Assembly (NCBI GenBank): GCA_019635735.1
Contig: JAHBYX010000001.1
Coordinates: 558,001-622,000 of the forward strand
From: Mesorhizobium sp.
GTDB lineage: Bacteria > Pseudomonadota > Alphaproteobacteria > Rhizobiales > Rhizobiaceae
Reading direction: 5' to 3'
Length of the DNA stretch: 64,000 nucleotides
Shown here piece by piece: positions 42,603 through 50,830 of this stretch (positions are counted from its first letter, which is position 1; the number at the start of each line of letters is the position of its first letter). A program made the translations under genes and the position numbers. Below the pieces are notes generated by a model. It had not been told where the DNA came from. It searched no databases and saw only the letters and a program-made list of their open reading frames with translations.

Positions 42603-44858
42603 GTGTCACTTACCGGCTTTATCCTCTCGGGGCGTTTCCGGCGGTACCGGCACATATTGGCGAAAGTCGTGCTCGCCGTCGCCGCTTTGGCGCTGGCGGG
42701 AGGCATGCCCTCGGCCGCGCCCGATTTCACCGCACCGTTCGCAGGTGTACGGCCTGTCACGGGCACGCTGCCGGTCCTCGTGATACTCCTGCGGCCGGAC
42801 GATCCGTCGGATTCGCCCTATCTGCCGTTATCCACCCCGCAGATACAAAACCTCTCGCAGGGTCAGATCGAAGGGCAATCCAGGGACCGTATCCGAAGGC
42901 AGATCTTCGGACCCCGTAAAAGCGTCAGCACCTATTTCCACGAGACGTCCTACGGGGCATTCAACATCGCGGAAGCGATGGTGACTCCATGGTTGGTCGC
43001 CCGCGACGATCCGTCGACGTCGGTCGACGAATCCTCCCATGCTTTCATCCACACTTCGGACATCTACAAGAAGGGCGCATGGATCATCCGCCAGGTCGAG
43101 GCGATGACGACATTTCGGTTCTCCCGCTACGACAAGAACAAGGATGGCCGAGTGGCCGAGGATGAATTGGGAGTACTCTGGATCTATCCGGGAATCTATG
43201 GCGGCGTGGGCCGGGAAACCGATCCCGCTTTGGTCAAGGTGCCAAGCCTCTCGAAGGGAGTGCAGCTGAACATGCTTGCCCGGGCGGGAGACCAGTCCCA
43301 TTGGTCTCTGCTGGCGCATGAACTGGCGCACCAGATCTTCAGGCTCGGCGATCTCTATGTGGACCATGCGGGCTATCCCGGCGTCGGCCCACTGTCGCTG
43401 ATGTGCGATCAGGGCGAGGGCACACATCTCGACCCCTGGGCAAAGATGAAGCTCGGTTGGCTGAAGCCGACGATTGTCAACGAAGATGGATGGTACGCGC
43501 TCTCTGACGTCGAGACACGGCCCGAAGCGCTTATCCTCCACGACCCGAGGCGCGACCGGAGAGACTACTTCATCGTCGAGAACCGCTGGCCAGGCCAATC
43601 GCATGAGGACTTCCTGAACATGAAGGGGCTGGCGATGTGGCGGATATCGGAACGCGACACCTCCGGAAACTGGGCGCGCAAGACGATCAGCCTCATATGG
43701 GCTGCGGGTTTTCCGCCGTCCGAGCAACTGGAGCCGGGTCAATGTCCAGGCCGCGATGATGCGCTGTTCAATGGCGACGCCGCCGCCACGGGCTATGCGC
43801 CAAACGCCCACTCTTCGCCCGGCCGCCTCGTTTGGCAGGACGGCACTGCCAGCGGTATCGCGATCTGGCACGTTCCGCGTGCATCCAGGAATGTGCGCCT
43901 GTATGTCGACGTGCCGCCGATGCAGGGTCCTGCCATGGTTGGACCGGCAGTCGCCATGACCGGATCCACCCGCGATCTGGATAGCTACGAGCCGCCCTAC
44001 TTCTTCCTCCTGCCGCCCGGGCGTCGCAGCGACGACATCGTCGGAATAGGCATGGCGGGCGATGATCACGTCTATGTCTGGTATGAAGACGGCATGGCGA
44101 GTTCGGGGACCACCGCCGATTTCGGCAGGTACAGACCGCCATACGCGTATTCCATCCCCGGCGGCCGAAAGCCGAAAGACATTCTCGCCGTCGACATCGC
44201 GAGCGATGATCACGTCTATGCCTGGTACCGCGACGGGACGGTTAGTGCCGGAACCACCCGCGACCTTGGCGCCTATCGCCCGCCCGCGCCGTTCACCGTG
44301 GCGCAAGGGCGCACCCCTGCGGACATCGTCGCGATTGGCATCGCCCAGGACGACCATGTCTATGCCTGGTATCGCGACGGAATGGTGAGTTCGGGGACCA
44401 GCCGCGACCTCGACGCTTTTCGTCCCGCGTACCGTTCGAGCCTACCGGTCGGCCGCGTTCCCCACGACATCATAGATGTCGGCATCGACACAAAAGATCG
44501 CGTCCGCAGTTGGCTCCATGCGAATGGATCCGGCGCTTCCATCGTGGTCACGGCCTATGCGACCCCCGGCGGGGTGGCCCCTGGCAAGCCCGCGACGCTG
44601 ACTGTCAAAGCCGCCGACGCGCACGGACGAGTGCTGGAGAACGTCGCGGTGACGGTGTCCGGAACCTCGGGGGCCTTTTCGTCGTCGACGAGGCTCATCA
44701 CCGGTGAAGAGGGACTGGCTGAATTCACGTGGATCGCGCCTGCCAGCGTGCCATCCACCTATGACGGCCGCGTCCTGATCGACATACGGGCAACCCGCCA
44801 AGGCATGTCGGATGGCCGGGGACTTGTCGACGTGCCGATACTTTCCGGCGCGCCGTAG
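42603..44858 (+). CDS. Exported M6-like metalloprotease with internal repeats and Ig-like domain
   Basis: A 751-residue protein starting at GTG with GGGAGG upstream. A signal anchor or peptide spans about residues 18-38. The protease region has HELAHQIFRLGDLY near residue 239, the HExxH zinc motif followed by RLGD as in M6 (immune inhibitor A) peptidases, and a preceding EF-hand-like loop DKNKDGRVAEDE near 180. Residues about 455-640 are near-identical repeats of about 48 residues (core DDHVYAWYRDGTVSAGTTRDL, shown here as part of each unit), like propeller blades. A C-terminal bacterial Ig-like domain (about 645-750) follows. It is probably secreted and acts on proteins outside the cell. It stands alone. 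Confidence 0.75.
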   Translation: MSLTGFILSGRFRRYRHILAKVVLAVAALALAGGMPSAAPDFTAPFAGVRPVTGTLPVLVILLRPDDPSDSPYLPLSTPQIQNLSQGQIEGQSRDRIRRQIFGPRKSVSTYFHETSYGAFNIAEAMVTPWLVARDDPSTSVDESSHAFIHTSDIYKKGAWIIRQVEAMTTFRFSRYDKNKDGRVAEDELGVLWIYPGIYGGVGRETDPALVKVPSLSKGVQLNMLARAGDQSHWSLLAHELAHQIFRLGDLYVDHAGYPGVGPLSLMCDQGEGTHLDPWAKMKLGWLKPTIVNEDGWYALSDVETRPEALILHDPRRDRRDYFIVENRWPGQSHEDFLNMKGLAMWRISERDTSGNWARKTISLIWAAGFPPSEQLEPGQCPGRDDALFNGDAAATGYAPNAHSSPGRLVWQDGTASGIAIWHVPRASRNVRLYVDVPPMQGPAMVGPAVAMTGSTRDLDSYEPPYFFLLPPGRRSDDIVGIGMAGDDHVYVWYEDGMASSGTTADFGRYRPPYAYSIPGGRKPKDILAVDIASDDHVYAWYRDGTVSAGTTRDLGAYRPPAPFTVAQGRTPADIVAIGIAQDDHVYAWYRDGMVSSGTSRDLDAFRPAYRSSLPVGRVPHDIIDVGIDTKDRVRSWLHANGSGASIVVTAYATPGGVAPGKPATLTVKAADAHGRVLENVAVTVSGTSGAFSSSTRLITGEEGLAEFTWIAPASVPSTYDGRVLIDIRATRQGMSDGRGLVDVPILSGAP

Positions 44859-44893
44859 CCCTGCAAGGTGAGCGATCCGGAAGATAGACCTCC

Positions 44894-45121
44894 CTACTTT
44901 GCCTTCGCCGCCCTCTTCGCCTTTGCCTTTGCGGGCGCAGGCTCGGCCGCGGCCTTCGCCTCGCTTTCGAGCCGCGCCTGGCGCAGCTTGGCGGTCTTGG
45001 CCTCGCGGCGCGCGGCCTCGTCGCCGATGATCGCGCGCGCGGCATTGTCGGTCGTCTGCGCCTTGGATTCGGCCTTCGACCGGGCCGGCTTGAACAGGTT
45101 GTGCTGGGTCACGTCGTTCAT
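44894..45121 (-). CDS. Small basic Ala/Lys-rich protein
   Basis: A 75-residue protein with a polar N-terminus (MNDVTQHNLFKPARSKAESK), a central helix carrying EAKTAKLRQARLESEAKAA, and an AKAKAKRAAKAK tail like those of histone-like proteins. The ATG at 45121 is preceded by GGAAAGG. The KTAKLR motif occurs in many small rhizobial proteins of unknown role. The tail may bind nucleic acid. It is read from the same strand as the cold shock gene, beyond its terminator. Confidence 0.65.
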   Translation of the reverse strand: MNDVTQHNLFKPARSKAESKAQTTDNAARAIIGDEAARREAKTAKLRQARLESEAKAAAEPAPAKAKAKRAAKAK

Positions 45122-45151
45122 ATGAGCATGTCCTTTCCGGGTGATCATGCC

Positions 45152-45198
45152 GCTTTCAGCTGCCTGAAAGCAAAAAGGCCGGGCGTTGGCCCGACCTC
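45152..45198 (-). terminator. Tandem hairpins downstream of the cold shock gene
   Basis: Reading leftwards, GGTCGGGC-CAAC-GCCCGGCC (45177-45196, with one G-U pair) is followed directly by TTTTTG (45171-45176), a standard Rho-independent terminator. A second perfect hairpin, GCTTTCAG-CTGC-CTGAAAGC (45152-45171), follows at once. It lies about 70 bases beyond the cold shock stop and 30 bases before the next small gene. Confidence 0.75.
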
Positions 45199-45268
45199 TC
45201 CTCTTCATCTCGACGATCCGCGCCGGTACATCCGTGGTCGCGGATCGAAGATGAAACTCATCGGCTGC

Positions 45269-45478
45269 TTACGCGGCCTGCAGGTTCTCGGCAGCGCTCT
45301 TGCCGCTGCGGCGGTCCTGGACGACCTCGAACGAGATCTTCTGGCCTTCCGCGATGGTGCGCATGCCGGCGCGCTCGACAGCGGAGATGTGGACGAAAAC
45401 GTCCGCGCCGCCATTGTCGGGAGCGATAAAGCCGTAGCCCTTGGTCGCATTGAAGAACTTAACGGTTCCGGTGTTCAT
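45269..45478 (-). CDS. cspA: Cold shock protein, CspA family
   Basis: A 69-residue single-domain RNA chaperone. The two RNA-binding motifs are clear: KGYGFIAP (RNP1) and VFVHISAVE (RNP2), with the opening [13 protein letters not shown]. An AAAGGAAA ribosome site lies before the ATG at 45478. Almost 300 bases without a strong gene precede it (45479-45771), consistent with the long 5' leader common for csp mRNAs. A tandem hairpin terminator follows. Paralogues are common in this order, so the symbol indicates family only. Confidence 0.94.
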   Translation of the reverse strand: MNTGTVKFFNATKGYGFIAPDNGGADVFVHISAVERAGMRTIAEGQKISFEVVQDRRSGKSAAENLQAA

Positions 45479-45597
45479 GACGATTTCCTTTCAATCGGTC
45501 ATAGAGAAGTGCTTGCCGCGCCGAAGCACGTCAAACGGTTCAGATCGATTTTGAGAGAGGAAGATCGCAGACCGCGCTTTCGCGCCAGAAAGTCAGT

Positions 45598-45720
45598 TCA
45601 ACAAGCAAGATCGATGCACGTCATATAGGCGTCAATGGTGTCCGAAGCAAGGCGGCATCGACGGCCACGCGCAAACTCCTCCGCCAGCCTTGCCGCCCGC
45701 AGCTCCGTCCTATCGTCCAT
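45598..45720 (-). CDS. Possible 40-residue protein upstream of cspA
   Basis: The frame reads MDDRTELRAARLAEEFARGR and ends TCIDLAC. The ELRAARLAEE segment recalls the KLRAARL motif of other small proteins in this window. It lies in the expected leader region of the cold shock gene and has no convincing ribosome site, so it could equally be untranslated leader. Confidence 0.25.
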   Translation of the reverse strand: MDDRTELRAARLAEEFARGRRCRLASDTIDAYMTCIDLAC

Positions 45721-45771
45721 TCGGTTCGGCTGCGGTGCCCCGCGCGGCGCCGTAATCGCGCGCAGTAGCCC

Positions 45772-46827
45772 TTATTGCGGCTTGAGGCTCGCCCGCGCCC
45801 GCCCGCCGCTCACCGCAGCGCCTGTCGTCCCCGTCGCGCAGGTATCGGCACGTCCATCGTCGCAGGTCGCCGGCACGCAGCCGTAGGAGGCGGCGGTGCT
45901 GAAGCCGTTGATGACGTTGTTGAGGCACAGACCGCCGCCGTCCAGGATGTCGATGCCGTAGACTGTGTCGGCCCCCGTCGTCTCCCCGTCGAGGATCGTG
46001 TTGTTGGCGATGACGACGTTTTCCGAAAATTCCGACACGCCGATGCCGGCGACGAAGGTTCCGGCGCGCAGGCCGGCGATGAAATTGTCTTTCACCGACA
46101 CGGCCTCACCGGCGACGATCACGATGCCGTCCGCCTCGCCCTGGGCCGTCACCGACGAGATCGTGTTCTTCTCGATCACGCTGTTGGTCACGGCCGCCAG
46201 GATCGCCGCGACGCCCGACGAAGCGATCTGCGGAGCAGCGCCGCCCGAACTGGCGCGCGACCGGGCCGCGCGCATCGAGCGCAGCTGCCGCGCGACGCCG
46301 CCGGCGCCGGACCTGGCCAGCATTTTCGCCGAGCTCGCCGGGCTCACCCTCGTGTCGGCCGAGTTGACGATCTGGTTGTTGCGCAGCACCACACCGTTGC
46401 CGACGGCCAGGATGCCGTAGACGAGGCTTGCGTCGAGCATCATGTTTTCCACCAGATGGCCCGACGACCGCTCGGGACCGGACGCCAGCAGCCCGACGCT
46501 CATCATGAAGCCGCGGAAGTTGCCGTTGCGCAGAATGATGTTGCGCCGCTCGAAGGCCGCGACGCCGATGGCGACTGTCTCCTCGCCGCCCGCCAGATTG
46601 CCGATCTTGAAGCCGTTGAAGTCGATGGTGACGTTGCTGGCCGCGATCTCGATCGCGATGCCGTCGGCCATGCCCACCGCGAAGTTCTTCTTCAGGCAGT
46701 AGACGCCCGGCTGCGAGATCAGCGCCGGCAGCGTCGCGATCTCGACGCAGCTCGCCGACTGCGCATGCGCCGTCTGCGAAAGACCGAGCCACACGGCGCC
46801 GAGCGCCGCCAACCTGACGATGTTCAT
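45772..46827 (-). CDS. Exported right-handed beta-helix protein
   Basis: A 351-residue protein with a signal peptide (MNIVRLAALGAVWLGLSQTAHAQ). The mature part has beta-helix rungs (IEIAASNVTIDFNGFKIGN, NNQIVNSADT, NSVIEKNTISSVTAQGEADG, split in short strands) interrupted near residue 165-200 by an Arg/Ser/Ala-rich insert (RQLRSMRAARSRASSGG). Cysteines near the N- and C-ends could clamp the ends of the helix. The function is unknown, possibly carbohydrate binding. The ATG at 46827 starts the signal peptide. It is last in a leftward row of five genes. Confidence 0.75.
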   Translation of the reverse strand: MNIVRLAALGAVWLGLSQTAHAQSASCVEIATLPALISQPGVYCLKKNFAVGMADGIAIEIAASNVTIDFNGFKIGNLAGGEETVAIGVAAFERRNIILRNGNFRGFMMSVGLLASGPERSSGHLVENMMLDASLVYGILAVGNGVVLRNNQIVNSADTRVSPASSAKMLARSGAGGVARQLRSMRAARSRASSGGAAPQIASSGVAAILAAVTNSVIEKNTISSVTAQGEADGIVIVAGEAVSVKDNFIAGLRAGTFVAGIGVSEFSENVVIANNTILDGETTGADTVYGIDILDGGGLCLNNVINGFSTAASYGCVPATCDDGRADTCATGTTGAAVSGGRARASLKPQ

Positions 46828-46921
46828 GTGAACCCCCACTTCCCCAGCGTCACCCTATCCCCTGGCGGAGAGGGAGTTCAAGGGCGGAGGTCCGCCGTTC
46901 GCCCCGGTGGCCGGTGGGTGC

Positions 46922-47518
46922 TCATCCCCTGAAGGTCGGCCGGCGCGGCGGGACGACGTCCATGAACGCGTCGAACTCCTTCCACGCGGGCTCGGGCGGC
47001 TCGGTGCCCGGCCGCGGCGCATAGACCGACGGCTCGACCAGTTCCATCGACGGCACGTAGCGCGGGCAATTGGGGAAGATCGCCCGCACCGCGACGCGCA
47101 CGATCAGCTGCGCCCCCACCGTCTGGGCGAGCAGCGGGTCGTCACGAACCACCCTCGCCTCGCCGTTGACGCGCAGGCGCCGGGGCCTGCCGTGCATGGC
47201 GATGAACAGCAGCCCAACGCCCGGATTGACGAGGATGTTGCCGAGGCTCTTGAACATGCCGTTGCCGTCATAGTCCGGAAAGGCCAGTTCGCCCGGGCCG
47301 GTGACGCGGACAAAGCCCGGCATGCCGCCCTTGAACGAACAGTCCGGCCGGCCCTCAGCATCGGCGGACGCGAGGAAGAAATAGGGCATGCTCTCGATGA
47401 AGGCCCGGTCGTCGGCCGAGAACTCGCTGCGCGCAAAGCTCTCCAGCCGGTCGGCGATGCCGCGGCTGGCGAATTCGTCCTGCAGCTGGCGATTGCCCGC
47501 GTGGAACAGCGTCGTCAT
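46922..47518 (-). CDS. Pyridoxamine 5'-phosphate oxidase-like flavin protein
   Basis: A 198-residue split-barrel protein. The sequence FFLASADAEGRPDCSFKGG near residue 45-63 and LAFPDYDGNGMFKSLGNI, GLLFIAMHGRPRRLRVNGEA match the FMN-binding PNPOx-like family (MSMEG_1061/Rv-type), which reduces or senses small molecules with FMN or F420. Lack of the true PdxH signature makes a role in vitamin B6 unlikely. GGGAGAAAG precedes the ATG at 47518. It follows the cupin gene by 75 bases. Confidence 0.85.
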   Translation of the reverse strand: MTTLFHAGNRQLQDEFASRGIADRLESFARSEFSADDRAFIESMPYFFLASADAEGRPDCSFKGGMPGFVRVTGPGELAFPDYDGNGMFKSLGNILVNPGVGLLFIAMHGRPRRLRVNGEARVVRDDPLLAQTVGAQLIVRVAVRAIFPNCPRYVPSMELVEPSVYAPRPGTEPPEPAWKEFDAFMDVVPPRRPTFRG

Positions 47519-47593
47519 GGTCTTTCTCCCATCGATCTCTTCGCCACGACGGGGCACCGCGGCCGGGCCGCCGGCGCCCCGCGCTCGCCGCCG

Positions 47594-47980
47594 TCATCCG
47601 TGCGAATGGTGTTCGGTCGCGTAGTCGATCATGCCCTGGAAATCGACGACCACCGCCGGCTCGTCGCCGACCGTCCAGGCGTCGTGGCCGCTGGGCAGCA
47701 GCGACACGTCGCCCGGCCGGCAGTCGAATTCCTGGCCGTCGTCCATCTTCACCCGCAGCACGCCCGCGACGTGATACTGGAAGTGCGGCGCCTCGCAGCT
47801 CCTGGTCTTGGCCAGCGGCTGCACCGAGGTCGCCCAGCGCCAGCCCGGCTCGAACACGCCGCGGCCGATCGTGGCGCCGCCGACCTTGATCAGTTCCAGC
47901 CGCCCCTTCGGAAACGTGCGCACCTCGTCGGGTGTGCCGAAATTCTTCAGTTCCGCCATCTTCGCGTTGTCGACCAGCAT
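47594..47980 (-). CDS. Cupin-domain protein
   Basis: A 128-residue single-domain cupin. The barrel shows EAPHFQYHVAGVLRVKMDDG (first cupin motif, with only part of the usual HxH histidines) and FDCRPGDVSLLPSGHDAW (second motif PxGxH-like). Metal binding is possible through H68, H72 and H105 (positions approximate). The ATG at 47980 has GGAAGGATA upstream. Relatives are sensors or isomerases/dioxygenases; no substrate can be read. It lies between the SnoaL-like and PNPOx-like genes in a possible operon. Confidence 0.82.
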   Translation of the reverse strand: MLVDNAKMAELKNFGTPDEVRTFPKGRLELIKVGGATIGRGVFEPGWRWATSVQPLAKTRSCEAPHFQYHVAGVLRVKMDDGQEFDCRPGDVSLLPSGHDAWTVGDEPAVVVDFQGMIDYATEHHSHG

Positions 47981-48102
47981 TGTCCTATCCTTCCGTTGGT
48001 TGCGCCGCTCGACCCTCCGGCACGGGCGCGCGGCTTCTCCTTCCGGGCCGCCGCCTGGCGCCCGGACCCTCAATTCGACTGCCGGAAAATCCTGCTTGCG
48101 GC

Positions 48103-48465
48103 CTATTCGTCCCAGGCCTGGACGACCGTCTGGTCGACGATCAGCCCGTCCTCCAGCTTCAACAGCGCGATGCAGAACACTTTCGCGCCGTCCGGATAGG
48201 TGCAGGCCTGGGTGAAGGCCATCTGGTCGCCGTCGGCCAGCGTCACGTCGACCTTGTGCGTCATGGTGCGGCCGCAGATGTCGTCCCAGAAGGTCGAGAT
48301 CGCGCCGCGGCCCTTGATCTCGCGCGGCTTGCTCGGCGGGTTGTTGCGGTCGACGATGCGCGTCACCGCGTTGTCGGCGTAGAAGGACGCGAGCGCCCGC
48401 CCGTCGCGCGCCTCGATGGCGCGCTTGATCCCCGCGCCCGTCACCTTGTTCGTCTTGGTCAGCAT
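48103..48465 (-). CDS. SnoaL/NTF2-like protein
   Basis: A 120-residue cone-shaped alpha+beta barrel protein. The N-terminal helices AGIKRAIEARDGRALASFYAD and the strands ... AISTFWDDICGRTMTHKVDV ... FIALLKLEDGLIVDQTVV-like end are typical of the nuclear transport factor 2 family (isomerases, dehydratases, or ligand binders). The ATG at 48465 follows GGGAGGACG. It is the first gene downstream of the LuxR-type regulator, on the same strand, 137 bases away, and a probable target. Confidence 0.85.
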   Translation of the reverse strand: MLTKTNKVTGAGIKRAIEARDGRALASFYADNAVTRIVDRNNPPSKPREIKGRGAISTFWDDICGRTMTHKVDVTLADGDQMAFTQACTYPDGAKVFCIALLKLEDGLIVDQTVVQAWDE

Positions 48466-48602
48466 GTCGTCCTCCCGTCCTTCGCGCCGGCCGCCCAGAT
48501 GGCGACGGCGCCTCGATCCGATGGACAGAGCGTATCCCTTCACGCTCCCCGCCGCTTCCGCCGAAAGCGCCATGCCGGCGATGGCCCGATCGGGCCAGAG
48601 GC

Positions 48603-50153
48603 TCACTGCGCCGCCCTTCGCGCCACCAGGCCTGCGGCCGCCGCCCTGGTCGGCATGTCGAGCTTGAGCAGGATGTTGGCGACGTGGCGCTTCACCGTAT
48701 GTTCGCTCAAGCCCAGCTGCACGGCGATGTGCGGATTGCTCAGGCCCTCGGCGACGAGCCCCAGCACCTCGCGCTCGCGCGCGCTCAAGACGCCGAGATC
48801 GGCCGCATGCGCCTTGCCGCGGTTGATCGGCTCGAGATGCCGCTCGGCCGCCAGCGCGACGACCGCCAGCGGCTCGCGCAATCCCTCGACCGCGATGCTG
48901 CCCCGGTCGCGGAACTGCAGCCCCGAGCCCGACACCAGCTCGCTCGCCAGTTTTGTCAGCAGGATCTCGGCCTGCCGCGTCGAGGCCGCGATCTTCTCCG
49001 CGACCTCCAGCGCCTCGCCCGCCAGCGGCTCCCGCGCCGGGTCGATCTCGCCGACATGGATGCCCTGGCTGATCGCCAGTCCCAGCGAATTGGCGGTTTC
49101 CCTCAGCGCCACGGCGCAACTCGCCGCCCGCGCGGCGCCGCTGAAGAGCGCGTCGATCCGCTCCGCGCCCGCCCAGCGGGCATCGCCGCCGTGCCGCGCC
49201 GCGATCTTCGCCACCGCCTCGCGGAACAGGTCCATGCGCTCCTCCCGGCCCGCCGCGAGCTGACTGCCCGACGTGCCCACCACCCGCGCGACCAGCAGCG
49301 CCGCCAGCACCCGGTCGCCGCGCGCCACCGAGCGCTCGCCGGTCAGGAACTCCTCGGCGACGTCGGCCACCGCATCGACGTCGCCCAGCCAGACCGGATG
49401 CTCGCGCCCCGGCAGTTCGACCAGCCGCGCCTCCTTCAGCGCCCGCGCCAGCTGCCGGCCGGCCTCGACCCTCACATGCGCGTCGTCGCTCCGGTGCAGG
49501 ATGAGCACGGGTGCCGCGACCGCCGGCAGCGCGCCGCGCACGTCGATCGCGGCCGCCGCCCGCATCTGCGTCAGCGCCGCCGTCGGGCTCGCCGACAGGC
49601 GCTCGAGCCGCCCCCACCACTCGGCAAAGGCCCGGTCGTCGGCCCGCCCCGGCGCCAGCCGCGCCAGCGTGGCGCCCGTGCCCCACGCCACCTCGCCGGC
49701 CTCCGCCTGGGCGCGCAGCCGCCTCGCGTCCGCCACCGCGTCGGCGAAAGAGGCATAGCCGCCGCAGAGCACCAGCGCCCGCGTCCGCTCGGGATATGTC
49801 GCGGCAAACAGCAGCGCCTGCGCCGCGCCGTCCGACGCGCCCAAGAGCGCGGCCCGTCCGCAGCCGGCGGCGTCCATGACGGCGCGGATATCGTCCACCC
49901 GCGCCCGCGGATCGGGCGGCGCGCGCGGGTCGAGCCCGTCGCTCAGCCCCGAGCCGCGCGGCTCGACCAGGATCAGCCGCGCAAAGGCCGAGAGCCGCCT
50001 GACCAGCCGGCCGTAGTCCGGATCCTCCCACAGGATCTCGAGGTTCGACGGAAAGCCCGGAACCAGCACGAGGTCGAGCGACCCGTGCCCGACCGCCTGA
50101 TAGGCAATCCGCGCGTCTGCGCTCAGAGCATACCGTGTAACCGCGATGCGCAC
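48603..50153 (-). CDS. Alpha/beta-hydrolase, pseudo-cyclase and LuxR-helix fusion regulator
   Basis: A 516-residue three-part protein. Residues 1-255 are an alpha/beta hydrolase with GASDGA nucleophile elbow (Ser near residue 95) and REHPVWLGD near the expected histidine. Residues 270-435 resemble a class III nucleotide cyclase, ending with GSGLQFRDRGSIAVEGLREP. The metal-binding FTDIVGST motif reads LVARVVGTS, so the aspartate is lost and the domain is probably inactive. Residues 448-512 are a LuxR helix-turn-helix (LSAREREVLGLVAEGLSNPH). The start is taken at GTG 50153, after GGGGCAG, since the hydrolase begins there. It may use hydrolase or cyclase folds as sensors and control the genes downstream. 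Confidence 0.82.
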   Translation of the reverse strand: MRIAVTRYALSADARIAYQAVGHGSLDLVLVPGFPSNLEILWEDPDYGRLVRRLSAFARLILVEPRGSGLSDGLDPRAPPDPRARVDDIRAVMDAAGCGRAALLGASDGAAQALLFAATYPERTRALVLCGGYASFADAVADARRLRAQAEAGEVAWGTGATLARLAPGRADDRAFAEWWGRLERLSASPTAALTQMRAAAAIDVRGALPAVAAPVLILHRSDDAHVRVEAGRQLARALKEARLVELPGREHPVWLGDVDAVADVAEEFLTGERSVARGDRVLAALLVARVVGTSGSQLAAGREERMDLFREAVAKIAARHGGDARWAGAERIDALFSGAARAASCAVALRETANSLGLAISQGIHVGEIDPAREPLAGEALEVAEKIAASTRQAEILLTKLASELVSGSGLQFRDRGSIAVEGLREPLAVVALAAERHLEPINRGKAHAADLGVLSAREREVLGLVAEGLSNPHIAVQLGLSEHTVKRHVANILLKLDMPTRAAAAGLVARRAAQ

Positions 50154-50613
50154 CTGCCTGCCCCACGAGACCAGTGACGGGGAGGTGTAGCAGGAAATGG
50201 GGGAGGTTGCGGAGGGGATGGGCGTGAGGGCGTTGGCGGACGGCTCGCGCCGCCCGGCGGTGGTTTGCGGGTCGGTCCACGCTTTTGATCGCCCTGCCGC
50301 TGTATCAGACGACGGATGAAGTCTAGCGACAACACCTAAAAGCATCGTAGTGTGGAACGTTGAGTTCAAGGAAAGATTGATTCCATTCCGTTGTAGCGGA
50401 ATGCACCGGTTTCGGAGGTTAAGAGCGAAGCTTGGCGGCAAACTATAGACGTTTTGCTGACGTCATTCTCGCTGATCGCTCTAGCCGCAACCGTCTAGCT
50501 AAGCGTAGCCATTTTGTATCGGTATTTCGGGCTAATATCCGCGGCAAGATGCCAATTAATGCGGCCACACGCGATCGCCCCTCTGGTCGAGCTCTCGACC
50601 GCCCAGAATCAGC
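50154..50613. other. Gene-free boundary region before the low-GC cassette
   Basis: No convincing gene. From about 50300 the base composition drops relative to the regulator gene, which marks the left edge of the low-GC block. Two perfect small hairpins are present: CATTCCG/CGGAATG (50384-50403) and GGTCGAG-CT-CTCGACC (50585-50600). The second lies 14 bases beyond the stop of the leftmost cassette gene and may be its terminator, though no T-run follows. Confidence 0.5.
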
Positions 50614-50814
50614 CTATTCCCGTATGAAGCCAGTAGCCGACCCGCACAAGCAAAGGCTCCCCACGGGCGCCGGCGCGACTTGGCAGGCGCCCCAGTTGGT
50701 TTGGCAGATCACGCCATATCGAACCGGAAACTGAGCATGCGCTATCGAAACGGCTCCCAGTAGCGAGGCTAATACTGCCGCTGCTATCACTCGACGTTCT
50801 AACCGGTTGTTCAT
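50614..50814 (-). CDS. Small exported cysteine-containing protein (C-x-T-x-W-G-x-C type)
   Basis: A 66-residue protein. A signal peptide (about residues 1-28, ending SIAHAQ) precedes a 38-residue mature part with four cysteines, ICQTNWGACQVAPAP followed by SLCLCGSATG. The spacing C-x5-C-x(10-11)-C-x-C with a WG pair is one I know from small exported proteins of rhizobia, and suggests two disulfides. Function unknown. The ATG at 50814 has GAGGA upstream, located in the end of the preceding gene, and the gap is only 16 bases, so it is translated from the same message as the 793-residue protein. Confidence 0.75.
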   Translation of the reverse strand: MNNRLERRVIAAAVLASLLGAVSIAHAQFPVRYGVICQTNWGACQVAPAPVGSLCLCGSATGFIRE

Positions 50815-50830
50815 CGCTTTGTCCTCGGCT

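Noticed and set aside
50432-50734. 100-codon rightward frame overlapping the small exported protein gene
   Set aside because: The opposite strand gives a clear signal peptide and cysteine pattern for the overlapping part; this frame shows neither.
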